Shown: one piece after another, positions 11,601-24,100 of the stretch
Layout of the letters: each line of letters begins with the position of its first letter
Numbering within the stretch: position 1 is the first letter of the stretch
NCBI GenBank assembly: GCA_947846985.1
Contig: CANTUZ010000003.1
Location: 59,592,096-59,656,095, forward strand
Direction of reading: 5' to 3'
DNA from: Fratercula arctica
Lineage: Eukaryota > Chordata > Aves > Charadriiformes > Alcidae
Length of the DNA stretch: 64,000 bases
The notes under the pieces: model-generated
Database searches by the model: none
The model's input: only the letters and a program-made list of their open reading frames with translations
What the model was told of the DNA's origin: nothing
Translations under genes and position numbers: made by a program

Positions 11601-14600
11601 TTATTATTATACCAATGCTACTTCTACCATTTTAACTTTCACTGAGACCCTTCTAAGAATGTGGAAGGGTTAAATGCAATGCATTCGCAACACAGTGAAA
11701 TAATCACTTAACAGAAGAGTAATTCCCCATACGCGGAGACTGAGGGAAACCCTGGCTGGTGGTACTGTTGCTATACAATGTCTTTGCCAGTTCCAAGATT
11801 TTAGCAGAAGCACACCCAATTCAAAATCAGATCAAAATACCATACATCATGAAAACAATATACCGCCAAAATCTGAGAGGCCAAAGGAAAAAAAGCCTAC
11901 ATTTTATAAACTAGTCACATCATAAACTGTAACCAGAGCAGCTGGTGCACACAGCACATTTGATGTACCAGGCTTACACATGAAGGGAGGGGGCTCATTG
12001 TTTTTACAGTTACACTTCCTTTAAACATTTTTACCAGTCAAACAATATTTTGTTTTTTTAAAAAACCCACAACTACTAACTCATTGTATGAATGATGCCT
12101 TTGTTCAACACCAGCATTTCGCCCTTTTATTTTTGTATGTATATTACAGATATGATTTCTTGAAATATAACAATACTTTAAACCAAAGTTAAAATCCAAG
12201 ACAAGTTGAACACGATTTGGACAATTTGTTATTCAAAATATTGGATAGGTGGACACCCATACCCAGCACGAAATCTCTTAGTTATTTTAGATTTCCGTAT
12301 AAAGATACAATATTGGTATTCCTTTGCATATGCTTAATGACTCAGCAGTCAACGTGATTTTAGCATTCCCTGTACACTTCCAGTTCCTGGGAAGTGCAGC
12401 ATGATATATGACTAACACACATTGGAACCGGAAAATATTTAGACACAGAATTAGAAAAAAAAACCAGTAAGATTTAAAATTTAAACCCGCTTATAAGCCT
12501 TTCCTGTAAATTCAAGACAATGAGGGAGGAAAAAAACCAACAAACCACCACACTTCCCCTCAATCCTCGCACCACAAACCAAAAATCACTGAGGACTGGG
12601 ACTTGTACAAATGCCTCTGTGATAACTCCAACCATGAGGTCTTTTTCTCCACCTAAATAGCAAGTTCTGATTAAAAAAAAAAAAAATGACTTCAGCTTCA
12701 TAGTATGGATTTGTCACTGCACAACTCTTAATGAGAAGAGCTGTGAGAAGCCAGAGCAGGCATCTGAACAAAACAAACTCTGTTCAAGATAGGGAGTTGC
12801 AGTTTTCTGCCTGACACCCATTAAGAAGTATATTCATGAGGGGGAAAAAAGCTGGAATTGGAAAAACTACAATTGCATTGTATCCTTTCAAAAATTTGGT
12901 TAGCCGTGGGACGATCTTTTCATGGATCTACCCTGTGTTCTGCAAGAGCTAACTCTTGCAGATATTTACCCCTGAAAAAAAGCAGCTGTTTTGCAATGTA
13001 CTGGAAGACAGTTGGACTACTTTGGGGATATCCCAAAGTGGTTTCAAGAATGGGAACTAACTTTCTGTCACTCTTTAAATGAGCAAAATATTTTCCAACA
13101 CACTTTCAGTCCACAAGAACTTTAAAAAAAAAAAAAAATACGTTCTCTGAAAATATGCCATGCTGACACTTCTATAGAATATTAAGTATTTTGTATCTTA
13201 ATTGATATAGCTGCAGTTTTGGAGTATTAAACAATCTGACTTACCACCATGGTGGCCTCTCTTGTCAAAAGCGACTATTTGCTACACTGGCATTTGGACA
13301 AATCAGTAAATAACACAAAAGTTGTTCAGAAATTACTGAAGGGAAAATTCACAGAATGGGAATTGGTGAGCATGTTTGGGGGCTGAAATCTTGAGGACAA
13401 TTAGCAGAACTGTTTCCATCTAACAAATTGAAAACAGTCAACATACTGCTCGAGCTGCTGTAGTCCCAGACAATAGGGTAAAAATGACAACATGAAAGAT
13501 GAGAAAAAAAGGAGTACAAGTTCATAGCGGTACCAAAAAATTCAGACTGGATTTGGATTTAGAGGAGAAAGTGGTTTGATTCTTCAAGAGAAGCCCAATA
13601 AAATGAATTAGTGTGAATGATACCTGGAGGCCAGAGTACATAAGCAGAACTCTAATTATGAATTATGCACTTAATTTTCCTGTACTGCAGCAAGAGTTAG
13701 AGCTTAGTCTGTCAGTTACAGGAACTGAGCAGACCAGCGAGCACTGAATCCAGACAAAACAAGAGGTGTTTCTGGAAGCCCTGTCTTCCCTTGATATGAG
13801 TGCCTATACTATCGTATTTCCGACAGGAAAAGTAGTTTTGGTTCAATGTATCGTCATAACTTCAGTACGTCACATCATTTCTCTCATGTAATTTATCATT
13901 ATTACACTAATATTTTAGTGATTTATTTAGGTGATTTATTTAATCAGAGGTATTTCTATACACAATCTTAACAAGGCATGTAATTTTCTGGGTGGGTTTT
14001 CTTATTTCTTAGTACCTTACTAAATAGTAACTAAAATTCGTTCATCTCATTTTTTTCAACGTCTTGTAAAATAAGTCATATATATTTTTCTACATTTTAG
14101 TATTGTCCATACATAATATGTGGGGTAGGTATATCCGTCTCAGACATCTCTGTGCTGTGGTTGTAATAAAAATGCAAATTTTAACATTTCAATTGTCAAA
14201 CAGTGATAACTGAGGCCTTGATCTAGTGAACACTGAACATTACATGTTACACCTTATGCAAATTGCTTAAGCAATCCCATTAAGTAAGCAAATCCAATAT
14301 TCTAGCAAAACAATCACAGATATAACAATATGCATCCAAAATCTGCAAGATCAGCCCTTTTTATTAGTTTACAGGTGCTGACTTTACAGTGGTAATCACT
14401 CACTTTAAAAGGTCCACTGGTACATGAAATCAACCATTTTAAATACTCTGTATTAACTGCAATACATACTAAACTGCGTGTCACATGATTGCTAGACTTA
14501 TATGTAAGGAACTTTCATCTGGTAAACTCTTCTGTTCCGAATTAGGACCTTCACTTCATGATGCAACATTTCTCACATTACTAATCCACAAGAGAAAAAA

Positions 14601-17600
14601 AGTGGCACTTGCAAAGACTTCAGGCTTGGCTTTTAATGAGACAGAAACTCATTTTGTTCTGAAATGTTCATTCATTTCATTGAGAGTAACTAACAAATAC
14701 CATAAAGAATTAATTTCTTTACATAATAGCCTTTATCAGAGGCAGACAATTGGCCACAAGTCATTTTGGGGTTAATGTTGGATATACCACTGAGCTAGAT
14801 ACTTTTATTGTCCATTGTCCATTAGACAATATAGACAAACTGACAAATTGTCATTTGGCTATCTTTTTAACAGTGAACGGGAAAAGTGAGGCAAAAATAA
14901 ATTACAAACATATTCTAAAATCTACAGTTCATGAAGACAGGACCTTCAGTGACAGGTATATTCTTTAGAGAAAGGTACATTATTTAGCCTGTCATCTAAT
15001 AAAGGAGTGCAGACACCCTGTAAGATGAGGTCCTAGTAAACTTTGAATTTCTGTGATGTTTCGTAATATGCCATTTGGGTTTGGCTACAGGTGCATATTG
15101 GGGGGGCGGGGGGCAGAAATCACTGTGCTTTTAAGGCAATATTGTTGTGGTTAATGAATGCAATGAGGTCCAAACACTTTAGGGAAAAGAATTATCAGCA
15201 CCATCAAAAAATTATAGTTAAAAAAGTAAACGGAGATGATGAGAGGCAGCTTCCTGTGAAATTCATTCCAGTAGTGATTTACGTTAATGAACTGTCAACT
15301 AAGGGAAAATACAAGAAAGCTAACTAATAACTTTTTCTCTGCAAGATTTATATGAACAGAACAGAAATTCTAAACACATGCCTCAAGCCAGCAGAAATTT
15401 AGATATTAAACAGAACATACATGATTGCTTTTGATTTGTTTTGCTTAAACTACATTACAGTATAAAAGAAGACTGACAGAGAAAGCGGTAAGAATAAAAA
15501 TACTTTGGAGCTATTAACTAAATGTCCAGATTCCTTCTGACTAATCTCTCAATTACACATGATGTATCTATGCCTGTGTAAGGAAAGAGACTGCCAGACT
15601 GAATAATTTTTTCAAAGTTTTTAGGTTTTCCGAGTTTTTCCACAACTTTCAGAAAGTCACATCAGTCACATCTACCCTGCAATACGTCTACTCAGCAATA
15701 TATGCACATCTGTTCTCACCCTGAGGATACTACAGGAGAAGTTTCACAAAGTGCCAGTAATAATGTTATAAAATCATCCCCTGCCTCCCCGCCGTACGCG
15801 AGGATTGTGCTGATTGACTGGGTTAACGTCTTGGTTCTTGCTGTGCACATGGTAAGAGAGGAAGATAAGGGAATGTGCTGACAACCATTTCATCATTTGC
15901 TCAGCGATAGGATCTTTGGCCCTTGTCTGGGGCAGGCAGTTTCAGATCTGTGGTGAAAAAATGCACTTCCTGACTTGGGCCGTTCAAGATAAAACCCAAA
16001 CCATTTTCACAGACAGCAGTGTGACTAACGCTTGCTGCTAGCACAGGTGGCATAAGCAATACTTCCCACCATACTCCCTCCCCACCCCTTGTTAGCCTCC
16101 TGAGCCCGCAGGGTCACTCTGAAAGCCTCCCATAAACAAGGGGGGACTGTAATCCCTCCTAAAGGAGGCTACACAGGCCCAGTTAAGGAGCATGATGGAC
16201 AGACATGATCCTATATTGGAGACCATTATCAGCCATGTGGGTGAAGGACCTGCTTTCAGTTTTATTCTTTTTTCTCACCTCTTTTCCTTGATGAATTAAA
16301 AACAGAACAAATGTTTGCTTTGAATCACCACTAAAAACCCCGAAATTACAGTTTCGGAGACTGTAACAGAATTGAGACTTACTCTTTGGTGAGCTTCTGG
16401 GGATTGATTAAAGCCTTTTGAAGACACGGAAACGTGACTACAGACACCAATACACTACTGATGGATGAACAAAAGGACAAATGCTCACTGTGTCATTAGC
16501 TACAGTCATAATAATTGTGTGGTAACAGCAGTATAGGGCATAATGCAGAAATAGTGCAATAAGAATTGCAGATGTACTCATGGCTTTATTTAAATAAGTA
16601 TTTTCCACATCCTGAATAAAACTATATATGGTTGCATGGTAGTCAAAATTTAAAACAGCTCTCAACTCTTATGCAATTATGTACCTATTGATGACAGAAG
16701 AAGGTAAAAAAAAAAAACTATTATGAGGATGTTGCAATCTCCTCAAAATGTGCAAGAGTTCAAAACCCTGGAAGTCCAGTACTGACAAGACACTTGAAAA
16801 CTGGACTGGAAAGTAATTATGCAAACTGTAATCTGCTTTTAAGGTCACTGAAAAAACTCCAGTTCTGCTCTGGAGTTACCATAGAGAGCACAGTCAAACC
16901 CAAAAGATAGTATAATATTGAAACATTAGGCATTTTACTATGAAAGCAGAAATGCCAAAAAGCAAGGGGAGACTAAACTGAACACTTTTTGTGAGGTTAC
17001 ACATACCTGAAGCTACCGACTTTTACCTTCCATACTGAGCTGCTGCTTCCTTACGTCAGATAAAAATGAGGCCATTGCAACAGGACAAACACCACAGCAA
17101 AAGCACTGTCATATTCTGAGAAGTGCAATTTCCAATGGATCTGCTCATTTCCCAGATTTTGAGCCTAAGTAGATTCTACAGGGCAAAGATGAAGGAAGCA
17201 CTATAGAAATGAAGGAAATTTGGAAATCATCTAATGTGTTTTTCAGCCCTATGGAAAGAGGACTATAGATTTAAACCATTTCTGGCAGATATTACTATAG
17301 ATTCCCAAGGACTGAGATTCCACAGTCTACCTTGGCAATCTATTCTGCTGCTATCTATACCTTTCAATGAGATGTCCTGCCCTCGTTTATCTGGCTGTAA
17401 TTTAAGCCCATTCTTTTTGCCCTTTCAGCTGCCCAGAAAGATCAGTCTATGCCTTCATACTGCAGCTATCTCTTTAAATATTCTCAGTTCTTATGCATTC
17501 CCCTTTCTGCCTACTCTAGACCAAAAAAATCTTAGTTCCTTCTGTCTGCCCCCATTAGTTATGTTTTCCCGAACTCTCTTCACTCTTTTTGTTCTCTTTT

Positions 17601-17760
17601 GGGCTCTCTGAAACCAATAAAATGTACATAAAAATGGAAAGTTACGAATGTCTAAATCTCAGATAAAAGCAGATTTAACTGGTTCTGTTTAAAACACCAC
17701 CATTCTACCATCTCATTTTCTATACAATCCTTTCACTGGAAGACAGGCAAGCTGTTTACC
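5645..17760. other. Long AT-rich non-coding stretch
   Basis: About 12 kb without a supportable gene. It holds A or T runs (for example near 8751, 9471, 12665 and 13123) and scattered short open frames without splice or start support. A segment at 10400-10680 contains 'gggattttccaaagcgctc', which resembles words seen in very old amniote repeats, but not strongly enough to name a family. It would be intronic if the proposed minus-strand gene is real. Confidence 0.5.
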
Positions 17761-17764
17761 AGGG

Positions 17765-17880
17765 AGGCAAGACATACATTCATCATTACAGGCAGGGAAA
17801 CTGAGGCACAGCTAAATGACTTACTCAAGGTCAACAGGGACATCTACCCCAGACAGGAATAGAAACCTGCCAAGTTGCTT
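17765..17880 (+). repeat. MIR-like ancient SINE relic
   Basis: The segment carries the conserved MIR core word order on the plus strand: 'cagggaaactgaggcacag', then 'aaatgacttactcaaggtc', then an 'aca' box, and finally 'aggaatagaaacct' where MIR has the degenerate end of its core. MIR elements are tRNA-derived SINEs shared by amniotes, and they are rare and old in birds. No tRNA head or LINE-like tail is clear, so this is a core fragment. Confidence 0.7.
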
Positions 17881-19690
17881 ACTGAGCTGCTCAGTAACTT
17901 CTCCCCAGGTCACAACACATGATTTGAAGCCTGTATGCCAAAAGAGTTATGGCTGCTGAGATTTTAACTAAAGAACATGTTACATTTTTTTAATTTATTT
18001 TTTATGATTTCTTTCTGTCTTCCTGTTTAAGCATCAGGGTGTATCCATTGATTCCTCTGAGGTATCAGACCAATATTTTGGGATTACACTCCACTGCTGC
18101 ACCTGCTTGTCAGTACCTTACTGATCAATTTGTGTCTAAACAGTCATTTCACAGACCATGCCACTCGTGTTCTAAGTGTTCTGCTCTGTAATCCTTATCC
18201 TAAGCTTTCTTTCTAAAAGCAGGCCAACTCCTGTAGTTCTTCTCAAGCTAAACTACAAAATTATTATTTTTTCATTTTTTCCATGTCACAGCATGACTGA
18301 TATTTTTATCCTTCTGAATAGCCACTTAAATAATCCATAAACCCTGTACCTGATGATCTTAATCCCTCGCTTTTATGTAACCTCCTCTAGGCAAAGCTTA
18401 ATAAGCCCCAACAGCTTTCTAAGCTTACAGTTCACTAGTGAAGCTGGATGAATGTCAGGTTTTATGGTATTTCTCCTATAACTTCAGTAAAGCTTAAGCT
18501 GCCAGAGAGATTATGGATACCATATGAATTCACAGCCAAAGTGACCGATACCTTTTAAGAACACAAAAAATGTAGGAGCAGTAGCGTTTCCCTCCTTGTC
18601 TGCCTTCCTCTATTAAAAAGAACAAATGAAAAGTCTCCATTTTGCAGAATAACGTATGCTTTTACATCAACACAAAAAGAAACATGAACCCTGAGGGTCC
18701 ACAGGCAAGTACTGCTGAATGACAGGTTGCTGTAAAGGTAAAAGTCTTGCTTTCATTTCAGTCAAGTATTAACAGCAGATTATCTATGATCTCTTTCACT
18801 GTTGAACAGCAAACATTTGTCCATTGAACCTGGATGTTTACTCTGTGCTTTATTTATCTACTCATCATTCAGGCAGATAGGGAAAGGTCTTTTCCATTTA
18901 TTGAAATTTTTGAAGATTTCAAAACTTTTCCAGTTGAACAAGCAAGAAAGAAAAAGCCCCCAGGGGCGTGCACTTGAGATGTAAAAGACTCAGGTTCAGG
19001 TCTCTGCTCTGATTTCCATCAAAGACCTGGTTCTGAGTCTCCTACATGCCAAACCAGTGCCTGAGAAAGGAGCAGACAGTAACTGTAACAGAGGAGACCA
19101 AATCACCTAGAACACTTTGGGTGCTTTTACCAATCCAACGGCACCAACAACTTTATTGCTGAAGTAGTTAGCCAAGGGCGTGTAGGGTTTTGTAGAAGTG
19201 TATCTTGGAGTTTGGCATAGGGCTTTTGACCCACCTACTTGTTCAGTACCAGCACGGGTAGCAATGGTACGCTGGGATTAACTGAGTGCACAGGTGAGTT
19301 TGTTGCTGTCTTTCTCCATCCTCATGGTATACTGGCTAGGACCTTCTGGCTCATGGGACTTACTCTTGCTGTGTCACCTGCACTTTCAATAACTAAACTT
19401 TTTTCAAGAGGAACTAGCAAAGACTAATGGTCTTTGAATCTGAATATTTTAGTCACCAGGTAACAGCTCACAGTAGCTGTAAATTAGAGCAGTTTTTCCT
19501 GATTTACTTTATGCTGAGGATGGCAGCTGCATGGCCCAGGGTCACATATGGCTCAGGAATACAGGGACACAAAGGCCATCAGCCAATATGAGAGTTGGGT
19601 CCTAAGTACCTTTCTGGCTACACAATTTAATGGAAATGGAAAACAACTATTAAAATGACATGAAGTTGGAAACTGCTACTGCACAGCTAC
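17881..19690. other. Non-coding stretch, nothing recognised
   Basis: No gene, RNA or repeat family was recognised on either strand. Confidence 0.45.
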
Positions 19691-19693
19691 TGC

Positions 19694-19801
19694 ATTGTTT
19701 TTTCTCTAAATAAAAAGTGCAGGTTAAAAAGAAAAAAAAACAACAAAAAACCAACAACCAGACCCAAAACAACTGCACTTTTTATTTAGAGAAAAAGCAA
19801 T
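19694..19801. repeat. Inverted repeat with 29-bp arms
   Basis: The left arm (19694-19722) and right arm (19773-19801) are reverse complements at 28 of 29 positions. The shared core is TCTCTAAATAAAAAGTGCAG. The 50-bp spacer is A-rich with AAC-type repeats. A transcript in either direction could fold into a long hairpin. The arms have no flanking target-site duplication that I can see. An origin by template switching, or as a small foldback element, is possible. Confidence 0.85.
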
Positions 19802-20662
19802 ATCAAAGAAGCTAGAAACTCTTTCTATATATAACCCAGCCTTTTTCCAATGGCAAGTCTGTAACAGCAAAACTACCCATCTGATATGGAATTAGCTGAG
19901 CACTACAGACTGCTCCAAAATTTTCATGTGCTCCAGAATAAACTCCAGAGGGTTTCTTTTTTCCAGTAAAGCAGCTGGAGCTCCTAAAATATTTTGCACT
20001 CTAGTGGTTAGGAAAAAACATTTAGTAAATGAAATCTCTCATTCATATGTTTAAAGAAAACAGTCAGAATGTGTTACATTACTCTGTACTCAAGTGTCAC
20101 TACAGACAAAGATAATGTTAAGTTTAAACTGACTATTCTTTACAGTGTGTGATTATCTTATTTACACATAGCTTGCTGAAGAATGTTTCTATTATTTTAA
20201 TGATACAAATGCTTAAAAATAGTTAGCGTGCTACAGTTATTTTACAGCTTTGAACTGGAGTGAAGGGTTACTGAATCTACAGGCACAAACAGTGCTGTGG
20301 AAAAGGGAAGAACTACGTGATTACTCACAGTATACCAACAACCAGAAGAAATTCAAAAGAGAGGTAGCTCTTAACAAGGTAAAGACAAAGGGAGGGCAAA
20401 ATGAAAGAATTCAAAGAACAAAGTCAAAGAAAAAAAATGGTAACAATTAATAAGAGCAAAATGATAAAAAACAAAAAGAAAACTCAGCAGTAGCAGAAAA
20501 TATGACCCAACCTATCAAATCACAACTAGTAACTATAACACATCATTTTCGTCAGAATATTATATTGTACATAATTCAGTCATACGTAAGCATAACCCTC
20601 AGTCATGAAAACTTTGTCTCCCAGACCATTTATTTAAGTGAGAAGATAATTTGCTGACATAC
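19802..20662. other. Non-coding stretch left of the candidate exon
   Basis: No gene was recognised. The plus strand becomes purine-rich between about 20330 and 20490. Confidence 0.45.
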
Positions 20663-20763
20663 CTGCTTGCTGCATGCATATAATATATGTGGTAAACAAG
20701 CAGAGACAGTGCTGCAGCTTCCATTTCCAGTGATAGCACCACATTTCACTAACATGAGACATC
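20663..20763 (-). CDS. Candidate signal-peptide exon of a minus-strand gene
   Basis: On the minus strand a run of twelve T followed by CCACAG gives a strong splice acceptor at 20764, and CAAGCAG followed by GTATGT gives a donor after 20663. The 101-bp exon starts G-ATG and is open to its end. It reads Met-Ser-His-Val-Ser-Glu-Met-Trp-Cys, a basic Trp-Lys-Trp-Lys patch, then a hydrophobic run (Leu-Cys-Leu-Phe-Thr-Thr-Tyr-Ile-Ile-Cys) and Gln-Gln-Ala. This is laid out like a secretory signal peptide. It ends in phase 1, so the mature protein must continue in exons further left, which I did not find. Joining it to the exon end at 26781 creates an extra in-frame Met with a CACCATGA context. A type I cytokine receptor such as LIFR was considered, because its human precursor also begins Met-Met and has a similar late hydrophobic core. 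The likeness is too weak to name the gene. Confidence 0.45.
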
Positions 20764-21138
20764 CTGTGGAAAAAAAAAAAAGCGAGGAAGAATTCAGGGA
20801 GCTTTACAACAAGCCAAGAAAATGAGAAAATACTGTTGTTAGTCAAACTAGTAACTAGCAGTAAACAAAGTAGCACCTGAAAATTCCGGATGGCCCTAGT
20901 GTTGCTTAAACAGAGACAGAAGTCTCTATGCTAGCTAAAAAGGGTCAGAAATTATGTTGTCTGGTTCTTAGGAGACAACAAAGCAGAAGACTGGCCAGCA
21001 CCAGGCTTCTAAGCAGACAGGTGTGGGTGGTGTTTCAGTAAAAGAAACAAGCAGCCCATATGGTGACAGTCTGAAAGAGTTAAGGCACAGAGGGTGTTTT
21101 TGGAAATTGCAAAGTTTTACTTTACCTAGTTACATAAT

Positions 21139-21186
21139 TTACATATATTTAAACAGCATAAATTTATGCTGTTTAAATATATGTAA
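21139..21186. repeat. 48-bp perfect palindrome
   Basis: The 24 bases on each side of the centre (between 21162 and 21163, in 'cataaatttatg') are exact reverse complements with no spacer. The outer arms begin TTACATATATTTAAACAGC. The sequence is AT-rich and could extrude a cruciform. Symmetry stops at both ends: 21138 and 21187 are both T. The overlapping plus-strand open frame (21023-21397) depends on it and is not regarded as a gene. Confidence 0.95.
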
Positions 21187-21189
21187 TAC

Positions 21190-24100
21190 ATACATATTTG
21201 TTATTAACTATATAAAGATGGTAGGTGAGAATTTGTCTTTGCCCTTAACCAGCCTTTCCATATTTTTCAATGCTAATATTTTGATAGCTATGACATTTTC
21301 TGCTGAGAACTTTAATGAAAATCCTGAAACTTTCCTTGCCAAAATCTACGGACTCATCTGTGCTGTCAGTGAAGTCAGGGGCATCTTTATTATTTAATAA
21401 AACAAATGCAATTATATAAAAATCTTGATCAGTTATAGCTTGAAGTTAAAGCTTCCTTTGCGTTGAAGCATACAGGACATTGAATGGCTAAACCAAAATG
21501 TTTCCTCCATAGTGGGCAGAAGAGGAAGCAAGAAAGACTGTTAACAAATTTGATCAGACTTTTAAGCATGCATCCCATATGGATGGTGCTTCATTACATT
21601 CCCATCTCATTTTATCCAACACATTAGCAACACACGAAAGCAAGCAACAAGTAACGAAACACAACATGCATTATTTTGACCAACTGCTTCCCCTCCTATT
21701 TGGCGATAACTGGCTTTTGTTCAGTAAGATATTATCTACTTATACTGGGAGAAAACCTCTAACAGAATCCCCAAAATATTTCACAGGTCTATTCCCAGCA
21801 ACAGTATGTGAAGAAGAACCACAAATGAATAGTCATGAAGAAACACTGGTGAACACAAATGTCCAGGTTAGTGCATATTAAATACAGAAAAAAGAAAGGT
21901 ATTTGGAATAGCCACCGGTATGATTTATCAGGACTGAAATGTGAAAGAGGTAAGTGAAAAAGTACAGAGTTCATACCCAGTGGCAAGAAAAATTAATTTT
22001 CTAAAACTTGGGAAAATAGTCTTCCCTCTGCTCCACAGACATTGCTGTGAATGCACCAGTGAAACCTGGGGGCAAACATAAATCCTTTCTCAGTATCAGC
22101 TTCTGTTTCCTCCCAAAGGGGAGGTCTGTAATGTAGACAAGCCAAACTTAATGCAGCAAGATAAACCATTGTAAAGGAACAACTAATGTTTCAGTTTTAA
22201 AAGTAGCAGTTCATCAAACCACTCCTGTGGGCTGGACGCCAATGGGCCCAGGTAAATGGCACTTCAACAGACTGCTGCAATCAGTTAGGTTTCCCTTCAG
22301 TGCAGTGTTACATAGCACAAGTATCTGATTACAAAAGAAGTCCAGTTCTTTATGGGTAGTTGTATCAAATTAGGAATTTGAAGCTGATTTATTTTTCTGA
22401 GATATTGTAAAGTCAAACTTAACAAGTGTTGAAGACAAGCACAGAAAACACTGGGCTCTGAAATACAAGAATCTCTTTGATGAAGCCAGACACACAAAAT
22501 AACCAGATTATCGAACAATAGAATTATTGTTCTTCAACTCAATGACCCAAAAATCCCTATTAAAATCTCAGACAACAGAATGCTGAGGTTTGGGAGCAGT
22601 TACTGTTCAATGTATATAATTCATAAGTCCACAATACCCTTAATATGACTTTAGAAAATTGACTTAGAACAGAAGTTATATGCACATGCAAACACATACA
22701 GCATGCATATATACTCACAGAGTGGGGAAATGGAAATGCTGAGGATAACAGCACGACATACCAGAGATACAGAAGAATATTGCTGTTTATACAGAAGAAA
22801 CAAACTGCTGCATAATCTACCAATGCAAACCTGTAGAAGTGGTTGCATTACTGGGTTTTTGTTTGTTGGTTTGTTTTAAGCAAGCACAGTTAAAGTTATC
22901 AGACGAGGAAACAGTTGCAAACAATTATTTATTAATTCAGAAGAAATCTCTTTTGGTTTTCATCGCATTGATACATTTTTTGTGTGTTACAGCAACCATC
23001 AATTTTGATGTCTCTGAATTCAGCTGAAGTTTTTTCTCATTGAATAGCTGGAGAAACCAAGACACAACTTTTGAGATACTCAAGGAAAAATAACATGACA
23101 GGTTTCTACTGCCTCTATTGGAGTGAATCTACCCAGTCGCATTGCCTTTAGTGCCTTTCTTAAAGAATCTGAGAGTCTGCATTAGTCTGAGAGCTATCTA
23201 ATTTGGCCAGTTTCTATTTGTTGATGTTTACTTGCATTGCGGTAACATTTACAAGCCAGTACTCCACCGTGTTAGTTTACAGTCTGTTTCCTCATCCTCA
23301 CTCTTGTAAAAAGCACAAGTCAAGAAAGATTTCAAGAACATGGATAATCAATAACAGCGCAGAGCATAGGTAAGTGCAAACAACAAGGCAGAAAGCAGTA
23401 GCTATAAAGATTTTTCCCCAGAGAAAAAGGCTAGGTAATTATACAATTGCTGTAAAAAAAATATAAAATTCTCCACCAAAATAAACAAACAAATATGTAA
23501 AAACTAGCAAACCTGTCTCCTTCGCTTACATTCTCTACTGCTGAAGGACAAAACAATTTTCTTTACACTGCCTCATCTCAGTTGACAAGAAAGAAAGGTT
23601 TATCAAATTCAAACAAGAACGGCCATAGAAAAAGCATGCCACAAAACCACACTACGAATGCAGGCACCATAAGTCAGATCTGTTTCTTTTAGAGAGGACT
23701 TTTGAAGATCTATGTTACAAAGCATAACCTCTGGCTGAGTGCTATAAATGAGTGAGGAAATCAGTTATTTACATGTTCTTGAGATCTTGCATAGACAAAA
23801 AGCCAAAAATTCAGAAGCCTGACTGTTGACAGCCTTACCCTGTGATGCGTGTAACGCCCCTGTTCACACAAGAAGTTGTCAGGGATGGAAGTCAGCTAAC
23901 ACATTGCCAACAAGAAGACTTCTTCCATAACAAAATCCATCCCTGATGTTTTTATAATGTGAGATCCCAATTGGCAGGCAATTACGAAAAGGAGCCAGAG
24001 CAACTAGTAAATACTTCCCAGGCATTAAAAAAATCGAACTTAGTTGCAGATATTATTCACCTGTTAATACTCACTATGTTTATATTTATTTTAAGGTTCA

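Noticed and set aside
12586..12771. Signal-peptide-like minus-strand peptide (Cys-Leu-Leu-Trp-Leu-Leu-Thr-Ala-Leu-Leu)
   Set aside because: The frame runs into a poly(A)/poly(T) stretch, no splice donor follows, and the ATG at the acceptor is in another, closed frame.
21023..21397. 124-codon plus-strand open frame
   Set aside because: It crosses the perfect palindrome, and part of its sequence follows from that symmetry. There is no start or splice support and no family resemblance.
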